From positions 1 to 5,025 of the forward strand of contig CAMYWS010000114.1 in NCBI GenBank assembly GCA_947302865.1: a DNA stretch of 5,025 bases. Reading direction: 5' to 3'. The notes under the pieces are model-generated. The model was not told the DNA's origin and made no database searches. It saw nothing but the letters and a program-made list of their open reading frames with translations. Origin of the DNA: an uncultured Clostridia bacterium (lineage in GTDB: Bacteria; Bacillota_A; Clostridia; Christensenellales; CAG-138). Position numbers and translations under genes: made by a program. Of the stretch, positions 1-5,025 are shown piece by piece; within the stretch, counting starts at the first letter, position 1; each line of letters opens with the position of its first letter.

Positions 1-1882
1 GTTTGATGTTCAGTATCTCACGGAGACCGACGGAGTGTTCGTCATCGCCGATCGTACCCGCAACGATGCGCATCGGCTTCTTGTCGATCGCATCCCACAG
101 CTCGTCGTCGCTCAGAACGTCGGGAACCGTCGGAAGCTGCAGATCATCCATATTGATGGAGAACGCAACCTTGCCCTTCATTTCGATGCGCGTGCCTTCC
201 GCGCGGTGCATGATCTCCCGGTTGATGACTTCACATTCGCAGAGGTTCATTCTCCTGCCGATCTCGAGCGCCGCCGCTTCGGCGTGACGAACGTCGGTGG
301 GGAAGAACATCGTAAGCATGACGGTGCCGTCGGCGAGCCATTCCATTTCGGGCTTGATGAGCTTTGCGTTCGGACCGGCATAATCCTTGACCTCGTCCAT
401 ACGGAGATAGACGTTGTCGGTATCGTCGAGCTCGTCAATATACTGGATCTTGTCGGGGCACTCGAACGTGCAGCCGCCAATGAGCTTTGAAGGATCGTTG
501 ATCGCTTCGGGATCATACTGCGCAACGTTGTTGTAGCCGTAGTGTGCGGTGACAGGCGCACAGTAATCCGCGGCGCGTTTAATGACCGTCCCGACGCCGA
601 TGCCGCCGTCGATCTTGCGGGAGATACCGTCGCCGTTGCGCTCCGGGAACATACCGCTGTCCACAAAGAAGCCCTCTTCAACGGAATTAAAGTATCCGCC
701 CAGCTCGATCATATTTTCGAGGAACAGGATCGCGCGTTCCTTGAGCTCGCGCGCCTTTTCACGGAGATATCCGTCCTTTTTGAGCTCGACCATTTCCATA
801 AGTCCGTCCATACCGATCAGCGCCTGCTTTGCGGTATCGCACGCTTCGATATTGTAGATATGCCACGGCACGTTGCGGCCTTCGTCCGGCGTGATCGTGC
901 TCTGGATGTCTGCGCTCGTGAGCTTGGAGATCACCATGTTGAGCACATGCGTCACGGTCGCTTCACGCGTCGAGGCTTCGATGTACTTTGTGTTCATCTG
1001 CGCGCGCATGCGGTACTCGTGGAACAGATCGCGAAGCGCGACCGCGTACGGCAGGTCCATATGGATGCACGGACCCGGCGTCGCCGTCGGGGGAACGGTG
1101 GAGAGGCAGATGTTCTTTTTCTTCATGCCGACCTTTGCGGAGATCAGCGCGTTGATGCCGTGCTGCACCATCAGTTCCGGCATGACCTTCCACGCGTCGC
1201 GCGCAGTCGCGTTCGCGTTGTGCGCGCCGTCGATCTGCGCCATGTCCGCCCAAGCCATGACCTTTTTGGATTCACAGGCGTCAACAAACGAGCGCACCAT
1301 GTTGATGTTGCGGTAGATGACGTTGTACTGCGGGTCCTGATGCGCGCCGTTAACGCCTTCCTCGGCGAACATGACGGCGATATCCGGACCGGCAACGCCG
1401 GAAACATAGCTGTGATAGTTGATCGGACGCCCGACTTCGTCCTCTATCATGTCGAGTGCCTTGCGCTGTGCACGTACCTGCTTGCGCGTAACCGGGACGC
1501 CGCCGATGCCCTGCGGTGTACCTTCGATCAGACCGTCGAAATGGCTCTGTCCGGCGGTACGGATAACCATGATGTGGTCCGCGCCGTGATGCGCCGCCAT
1601 ACGCATGCGGCGGATGTCGTCTTCGAATCTGCCGGAAGCGATCTCGGTCGTGATGACAGGGATGGGCTGCGGGTCGATGTCGCCGAAATAGTGGGCGGGG
1701 GGAAGCCCGACGCTGTCCTTTAAGGGTTTGCTTGCGTCCTCATAGGTGAACGGTCCCATTTCGAGTCCGGGAACCGGCTCGCGCCACGTCCAGCCGCGGC
1801 GACGGGGATGATAATGCTCGAGGTCCTTGAGGATCTCCGCAACGTCAATCTTGGTGTCTTTATCAAGTTTGTATTCGCTCAT
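1..1882 (-). CDS. oraE: D-ornithine 4,5-aminomutase large subunit OraE (3' end beyond window)
   Basis: Large, cofactor-binding subunit of D-ornithine 4,5-aminomutase, which moves the terminal amino group of D-ornithine to C4, giving 2,4-diaminopentanoate, by adenosylcobalamin radical chemistry with PLP. The window holds 627 complete codons without a stop; family members are about 730-740 residues, so roughly 110 are missing at the C-terminus. Residues about 80-400 look like the PLP-contacting TIM barrel (ITTE at 77-80, HSYVSG at 157-162, GAHQDPQYN at 179-187, GAHNANATARDAW at 219-231). The B12-binding Rossmann domain begins near 605 with a DxHxxG motif: D614, H616 (expected cobalt ligand) and G619. 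K627, 11 residues after H616, matches in spacing the PLP-binding lysine of the C. sticklandii enzyme (H618/K629). Barrel and B12 domain in one chain separates it from lysine 5,6-aminomutase, which splits them over two subunits. The ATG start overlaps the oraS stop and has GGAGGT 8 nt upstream. Confidence 0.96.
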   Translation of the reverse strand, partial: MSEYKLDKDTKIDVAEILKDLEHYHPRRRGWTWREPVPGLEMGPFTYEDASKPLKDSVGLPPAHYFGDIDPQPIPVITTEIASGRFEDDIRRMRMAAHHGADHIMVIRTAGQSHFDGLIEGTPQGIGGVPVTRKQVRAQRKALDMIEDEVGRPINYHSYVSGVAGPDIAVMFAEEGVNGAHQDPQYNVIYRNINMVRSFVDACESKKVMAWADMAQIDGAHNANATARDAWKVMPELMVQHGINALISAKVGMKKKNICLSTVPPTATPGPCIHMDLPYAVALRDLFHEYRMRAQMNTKYIEASTREATVTHVLNMVISKLTSADIQSTITPDEGRNVPWHIYNIEACDTAKQALIGMDGLMEMVELKKDGYLREKARELKERAILFLENMIELGGYFNSVEEGFFVDSGMFPERNGDGISRKIDGGIGVGTVIKRAADYCAPVTAHYGYNNVAQYDPEAINDPSKLIGGCTFECPDKIQYIDELDDTDNVYLRMDEVKDYAGPNAKLIKPEMEWLADGTVMLTMFFPTDVRHAEAAALEIGRRMNLCECEVINREIMHRAEGTRIEMKGKVAFSINMDDLQLPTVPDVLSDDELWDAIDKKPMRIVAGTIGDDEHSVGLREILNIK

Positions 1883-2244
1883 GCGTTTTCACCTCCGAAC
1901 AGCGCTTCCGCTTCATCCCAGCATGCTGTTTCGATCAGCTTCATACCCGCGGTACGCACGTCCGTACCGTCCTTTCGGGAAAGGCGGTACACGACGTTGC
2001 CTGCGCCGTGCTCCATCAGGTTGTGCTCCATGCAGCCGTCCACAAGGGCCTTTGCTTCGAGCGAAGAGAAGCCCATGCGAAGCAGAACGCTGCGTTCGAT
2101 CGCCGGCGTCGTATTCTCATAGCCGAGCTTCAGAAGCGGATCGATGAGCTCTTCGATCAATGACCAGAAACGGGTTTCAAGTTCCGCGTCGGAAAGACCT
2201 TTGAGATGCTCTCTTCGTGTTTCAAAGTCGTCGCTGCGTTTCAT
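1879..2244 (-). CDS. oraS: D-ornithine 4,5-aminomutase small subunit OraS
   Basis: Small partner subunit of the ornithine aminomutase; it assembles with OraE and carries no cofactor-binding motif of its own. The protein is 121 residues, the usual length for OraS, soluble and mostly helical by appearance, with a charged N-terminal helix (about 5-40) and a family-like central stretch ERSVLLRMGFSSLEAKALVDG-type at about 50-70. There is no signal peptide or membrane segment. The start is fixed by AAGGAG at 2253-2258, 8 nt upstream and lying inside ortB; the ATG overlaps the ortB stop as ATGA (2241-2244). Its own TGA overlaps the oraE start in the same way, so the two subunits are probably translated in a coupled manner in near-equal amounts. 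Identification rests on length, the central motif and the adjacent oraE. Confidence 0.95.
   Translation of the reverse strand: MKRSDDFETRREHLKGLSDAELETRFWSLIEELIDPLLKLGYENTTPAIERSVLLRMGFSSLEAKALVDGCMEHNLMEHGAGNVVYRLSRKDGTDVRTAGMKLIETACWDEAEALFGGENA
1891..1896 (-). promoter_or_regulatory. Shine-Dalgarno site of oraE inside oraS
   Basis: The minus strand reads GGAGGT, 8 nt before the oraE ATG at 1882, within the GGEN-encoding end of oraS. It supports the ATGA-overlap start of the large subunit. Confidence 0.88.
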
Positions 2245-3635
2245 GCAAGATGCTCCTTTACAAATTCTCTGTTCGTCTTGGTTTCGGCCGCAAGGAAGTC
2301 TATATCGGCGCCATTCGGCTGTTTTCCGGTCATCTTGATCGCGTTGTGGATCAGGGACGTTCTGAGATGCGTCATATCCGCGGGACGCGCCTTGATCATG
2401 GACGGGTGGGCGGGGAGAATGATGCTCTTTCCCGGGACCTCTTCTTCGGGATCGCCGAAATGAATGTCGATACCGTTCGCCCGCGCGAAACTCAGCTGCG
2501 CATTGACATGCTTGCCTGCGCCTGTGTATTCCGTTTCCTGTACAACGATGATCTTGTCCTTCGGCATCGTCTGCGAAAGCGCAAACGCCGCCGCAAGGGA
2601 CGTGTTTCCGGCAGGACCTTTTTCCATGCCTTCGAGCGCCGCGAGCATTTCGGTCGTATAGAAAACTTCACCCTGGTTGACGGTCACGTAACGGTCCATG
2701 TAGCGAAGCGGTCTCGCTGCGCTTCTCGGAACGTCGCTGCGGTCCGGCCATGTCGAGAACGGCATGCCGAAGCCGGTGTGACCGGTCGTGAACGATTTCA
2801 GATTGAACTGGTGATCGCTCGCCATATGAAGACCGGAGAGGTTGACGCTTGCCGCGACGACTTCCGCTTTGCAGTCGGCTTTCAGAAGTCCCCGCGCGGT
2901 ACCGGTAAGGTTGCCGCCGCCCGCGTTCGTGCAGACCACCATATCCGGATCTCTGCCGAGCGTAAGACGGCACTGCTGCGCAATCTCATAGCCGAGTGTT
3001 TCGACGCCAGCGATTCCGAACGGTGTATACAGAGAAGCGTTGAAGTATCCGGTTTCTTCGAGCATGCGAAGGAACATATAGAACAGCTCCGGTCCGACTG
3101 TCAACTGAACGACTTCCGCGCCGAGCGCTTCGCACTTTCTCGCCTTTTCAATGATCTCAGGCTGCCCGACACCTTTCGAATCGAAACATTCCTGTACGAC
3201 GATACACTTCAGACCCGCTTTTGCTGCGCAAGCTGCGACCGCCGCGCCGTAGTTGCCGCTCGTTGCGGAGATGACTCCTTTGTAGCCCATCTTTCTTGCC
3301 TGATAGATGCTCGTCGCAGCACGGCGGACTTTGAAGCTTCCGGACAGATTGGAGGCTTCATCCTTGACGAAGATGCGTGCGCCCAGCCCTTCCGGCGCGC
3401 ACGCGCGTGCAAGGGCGGTGAGGTTCTTGAGCTCGTAGATCGGCGTGTTGCCGATCTGGAATTCCTCGGTCTGGATCTTGCGGACCGCATCGAGCGTGTA
3501 GCCGGTCGCCGCCATCATCGCTTCATAATCGAACGCAATCGAACCGCTTTCAAACTTGTCGTAGTCCATTCCGACGGCACGCTTCATGATCTCGTTTTTC
3601 CGGGCCATTACGGCAGAATAACTGTTGTCACGCAT
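2241..3635 (-). CDS. ortB: 2-amino-4-oxopentanoate thiolase, PLP subunit OrtB
   Basis: Catalytic subunit of 2-amino-4-ketopentanoate thiolase, which with OrtA cleaves 2-amino-4-oxopentanoate using CoA to acetyl-CoA and alanine. The 464-residue chain is a PLP enzyme of fold type II (threonine synthase/tryptophan synthase beta type). Visible motifs are the Schiff-base lysine K102 in NLSGSFK (96-102), the SATSGNYGAA loop (123-132) typical of the cofactor and substrate carboxylate site, and the glycine-rich NAGGGN (237-242) that should hold the PLP phosphate. A second small motif, PAGNTS, lies at 341-346. By sequence alone it could be called a threonine synthase-like or diaminopropionate ammonia-lyase-like protein; the ortA and ord neighbours settle the role. 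The ATG at 3635 has GGAGGT 7 nt upstream inside ortA and overlaps the ortA end by 8 nt. It contains no TTA, CTA or TCA codon, which leaves a long spurious frame on the other strand. Confidence 0.95.
   Translation of the reverse strand: MRDNSYSAVMARKNEIMKRAVGMDYDKFESGSIAFDYEAMMAATGYTLDAVRKIQTEEFQIGNTPIYELKNLTALARACAPEGLGARIFVKDEASNLSGSFKVRRAATSIYQARKMGYKGVISATSGNYGAAVAACAAKAGLKCIVVQECFDSKGVGQPEIIEKARKCEALGAEVVQLTVGPELFYMFLRMLEETGYFNASLYTPFGIAGVETLGYEIAQQCRLTLGRDPDMVVCTNAGGGNLTGTARGLLKADCKAEVVAASVNLSGLHMASDHQFNLKSFTTGHTGFGMPFSTWPDRSDVPRSAARPLRYMDRYVTVNQGEVFYTTEMLAALEGMEKGPAGNTSLAAAFALSQTMPKDKIIVVQETEYTGAGKHVNAQLSFARANGIDIHFGDPEEEVPGKSIILPAHPSMIKARPADMTHLRTSLIHNAIKMTGKQPNGADIDFLAAETKTNREFVKEHLA
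2253..2258 (-). promoter_or_regulatory. Shine-Dalgarno site of oraS inside ortB
   Basis: The minus strand reads AAGGAG, 8 nt before the oraS ATG at 2244, within the final codons of ortB (encoding VKEH). It supports the start that overlaps the ortB stop. Confidence 0.86.
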
Positions 3636-3936
3636 CGTTTTTACCTCCGAATAGAATGGTTTTCACGGTCTCCTCGATTTGATCGAGTTCCGGCACATAA
3701 TCGCCGAAATTATGCGTGAAGTGCGGATTGACCGCGCAAAGCGTACCTTCAACGAGACGACCGGTCTTTGTTTTGACCGTTACGAGATCACCGATCACGG
3801 CTTCTTCGTTCTCAAGATGTCCCTTGACCCACATTTCAAGCGGAACGTGACGCGTATCCTCGGGGATATTCGTCGCGCGCTCTTCGGGCTTCAGAACGTC
3901 GATATGGATCTGTACCCAATCATTTTTCTTTGCCAT
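3628..3936 (-). CDS. ortA: 2-amino-4-oxopentanoate thiolase, small subunit OrtA
   Basis: Small subunit of the PLP-dependent thiolase that works with OrtB in the last step of the pathway. The product is 102 residues, the size expected for OrtA, cytosolic, with no membrane segment. It begins with a short strand-like WVQIHIDVLKPEERA (7-21), then DTRHVPLEMWVKG (27-39), a beta-rich middle GDLVTVKTKTGRLVEG (49-64), and a conserved-looking end with NPHFTHNFGDYVPEL (70-84). No PLP lysine motif is present, consistent with an accessory role; the precise contribution of this subunit to catalysis cannot be read from the sequence. The start is supported by AAGGAG at 3943-3948, which overlaps the ord stop codon. 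The last 8 nt (ATGCGTGA) are shared with the ortB start, implying linked translation of the two subunits. Confidence 0.93.
   Translation of the reverse strand: MAKKNDWVQIHIDVLKPEERATNIPEDTRHVPLEMWVKGHLENEEAVIGDLVTVKTKTGRLVEGTLCAVNPHFTHNFGDYVPELDQIEETVKTILFGGKNDA
3643..3648 (-). promoter_or_regulatory. Shine-Dalgarno site of ortB inside ortA
   Basis: The minus strand reads GGAGGT, 7 nt before the ortB ATG at 3635, and lies within the last codons of ortA. It selects this ATG over the in-frame Met10 further in. Confidence 0.87.
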
Positions 3937-3942
3937 ACAAAG

Positions 3943-3948
3943 CTCCTT
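3943..3948 (-). promoter_or_regulatory. Shine-Dalgarno site of ortA overlapping the ord stop
   Basis: The minus strand reads AAGGAG, 6 nt before the ortA ATG at 3936. Its first two bases are the last two bases of the ord TAA stop (3949-3947), so ribosomes finishing ord end directly on the ortA initiation site. Confidence 0.85.
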
Positions 3949-4990
3949 ATTTGTTCAGATAGTTGCGCATATCGCCCATGATCGCATGCGGTACGGGCAG
4001 GTCGATCATCGTTTTGAGACCGGGCGTCGCGTTCAGGACGTGCGGGATCATGTTGACGCACATTGCGATCGTTCCGATGCCGCCGTTGACTTCCGGCTTG
4101 ATCTGCATATTGACGTTCGGCGTACCGGTAAGCGTGATATAGTCGCCGGTATAGGTGCCTTCGAGCTCGGGCTCGATCTGCTGCGGATGGATCATGTCGA
4201 TCATGACCTTGTCGCCGATATAACCCTGACCGGTCATGTTGACGCCCGCAACGTCGCCAGCTTTGGCAAAGCCGTAGGGGGACTTTCTGTCGACGGTCGT
4301 AACGATCGGCTTCATCTGCTGCTCGAAGCGGTCGATCTCAAAACCGAGCGCTTCGCCGATCATGCCGACGGATTCCGCAAAGCCGACGTGACCCGCGAGC
4401 GTACCGTTCCTGCAGCCTTCTTCAAACTGCTCAACGGTGAGACCGACGCCCTGTTCTTCCATGACGGCAGGGCCGAAGGGGGAGAGAGAGTTCACGCGCT
4501 TGCACAGGACGTGCTCAACGTCCGTCATGCAGCCGGAAAGACAGATCGCAAGAAGGTCCATCATCAGACCCGGATTGATGCCCGTGCCGAGAACGGATAC
4601 GCCTGCGCCTTTTGCAAGCGCGTCCATCTTGTCCGCAAGCTCCGGATTCTGTGCGCGCGGATAGCTCATTTCCTCAGCCGTGGAAATGACGTTGACGCCT
4701 TTTTCGATCAGATGACAGATCTTCGGATATGCTTTCTTGGTGAACGAATCGGTCGCAAGAATGCAGAGATCGGGTATCGGCGTCAATGCAGCGTCGATAT
4801 TGCCGATGACCTTAACATCGCTGCGATCGCCGCGTTCCACGCCGAGCAGATCATAAATGCTTTTTCCGACGCGATCCGGATGGATATCGCAAACGCCGGT
4901 GATCTCAACGCCCTTTTTGGTCAACAGGACCTTAGCGATACCGCTGCCCATCGCACCGAATCCCCACAGTGCAACTTGAATCTGTTTCAT
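3947..4990 (-). CDS. ord: 2,4-diaminopentanoate dehydrogenase Ord
   Basis: Oxidative deaminase that converts 2,4-diaminopentanoate to 2-amino-4-oxopentanoate, releasing ammonia and reducing NAD(P)+; it links the aminomutase OraSE to the thiolase OrtAB. The protein has 347 residues, close to the usual size. It belongs to the dihydrodipicolinate reductase-like dehydrogenases: an N-terminal Rossmann fold with GFGAMGSG (10-17, pattern GxGxxGxG), an acidic residue D35 at the end of the second strand (GVCDIHP), and ILATDSF (77-83) on a later strand. GTGINPGLMMDLL (135-147) marks the start of the substrate domain, and the fold ends in a NGGIGTIAMCVNMIP segment (302-316). No signal peptide or membrane span is seen. 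The ATG follows AAGGAGG at 4997-5003. It is the first gene of the visible operon, but an upstream orr may precede it outside the window. A generic reductase name is the main alternative; context makes Ord nearly certain. Confidence 0.95.
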   Translation of the reverse strand: MKQIQVALWGFGAMGSGIAKVLLTKKGVEITGVCDIHPDRVGKSIYDLLGVERGDRSDVKVIGNIDAALTPIPDLCILATDSFTKKAYPKICHLIEKGVNVISTAEEMSYPRAQNPELADKMDALAKGAGVSVLGTGINPGLMMDLLAICLSGCMTDVEHVLCKRVNSLSPFGPAVMEEQGVGLTVEQFEEGCRNGTLAGHVGFAESVGMIGEALGFEIDRFEQQMKPIVTTVDRKSPYGFAKAGDVAGVNMTGQGYIGDKVMIDMIHPQQIEPELEGTYTGDYITLTGTPNVNMQIKPEVNGGIGTIAMCVNMIPHVLNATPGLKTMIDLPVPHAIMGDMRNYLNK

Positions 4991-4996
4991 TTTCTT

Positions 4997-5003
4997 CCTC
5001 CTT
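4997..5003 (-). promoter_or_regulatory. Shine-Dalgarno site of ord
   Basis: The minus strand reads AAGGAGG, ending 6 nt before the ord ATG at 4990. It is a near-perfect anti-16S match and fixes the start. Upstream of it only 22 nt of AT-rich sequence remain in the window, too little to judge whether a promoter lies here. Confidence 0.9.
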
Positions 5004-5025
5004 CGATTTTTCGAATAATCGATAT

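Noticed and set aside
542..1723. Plus-strand open frame of 393 codons opposite oraE
   Set aside because: Same codon-phase mirror of oraE, bounded by the only two TCA/TTA codons there (S465 and L54). The translation is Arg/His/Asp-rich, without family motifs.
1..1882. Lysine 5,6-aminomutase as an alternative identity for the aminomutase
   Set aside because: The lysine enzyme splits barrel and B12 domain over two similar-sized genes. Here both are in one long chain with a 121-residue partner, and ord, ortA and ortB lie next to it, which fits ornithine.
2241..3635. Threonine synthase as the identity of the PLP gene
   Set aside because: The fold is shared, but the gene sits between ortA and oraS with overlapping starts and stops, and no threonine biosynthesis genes are present, so OrtB is the better call.
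2217..3719. Plus-strand open frame of 500 codons opposite ortB
   Set aside because: Its codons are exact reverse complements of the ortB codons, so it stays open only because ortB uses no TTA, CTA or TCA. The product is rich in Arg, His and Phe with no recognisable domain, while the minus strand encodes a clear PLP enzyme with a ribosome site.
3950..5025. Plus-strand frame open to the window end opposite ord
   Set aside because: It is the mirror frame of ord, which contains no TTA, CTA or TCA codon. Ord has clear Rossmann motifs and a strong ribosome site, so the plus frame is a shadow.
1..5025. CRISPR arrays, transposase genes, tRNA or rRNA genes, riboswitch or terminator
   Set aside because: I saw no direct repeat array, recombinase motif, tRNA-like cloverleaf or stem followed by a T run. 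Coding genes occupy nearly every base, and the only spacers are 10 nt (ord-ortA) and the 35 nt leader.

Overview
The window is one minus-strand operon segment for anaerobic ornithine breakdown, the oxidative branch of ornithine fermentation known from Stickland-type clostridia such as Clostridium (Acetoanaerobium) sticklandii. Read 5'->3' on the minus strand, the order is ord (4990-3947), ortA (3936-3628), ortB (3635-2241), oraS (2244-1879) and oraE (1882 to past position 1, 3' end cut off). As I recall it, this is the gene order of the characterised ornithine cluster.

The genes form a connected pathway. OraS and OraE make up the adenosylcobalamin- and PLP-dependent D-ornithine 4,5-aminomutase, which turns D-ornithine into 2,4-diaminopentanoate. 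Ord oxidatively deaminates that to 2-amino-4-oxopentanoate, yielding NAD(P)H and ammonia. OrtA and OrtB form the thiolase that cleaves this product with CoA to acetyl-CoA and alanine. The usual companion ornithine racemase (orr), which makes D-ornithine from L-ornithine, is not in the window; it would be expected just past 5025 (upstream of ord) or elsewhere.

The layout is very tight. ord and ortA are 10 nt apart, ortA/ortB overlap by 8 nt, and ortB/oraS and oraS/oraE each overlap by 4 nt (ATGA). Every start has a purine-rich Shine-Dalgarno sequence 6-8 nt upstream. There is no promoter, terminator, RNA gene, repeat array or mobile element that I can support, and no gene-free stretch longer than the 35 nt before ord.

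The organism is most likely an anaerobic, amino-acid-fermenting bacterium, probably Bacillota (Clostridia in the broad sense), judging from the pathway, gene order and strong AGGAGG-type ribosome sites. The DNA is clearly richer in GC than classical Stickland clostridia such as C. sticklandii or C. difficile, and TTA/CTA/TCA codons are almost absent (4 in about 1,660 codons). That suggests a higher-GC lineage; another anaerobic phylum such as Synergistota cannot be excluded. The long plus-strand reading frames are shadows created by this codon bias. I see no undescribed system here: this is a well-preserved copy of a known pathway.
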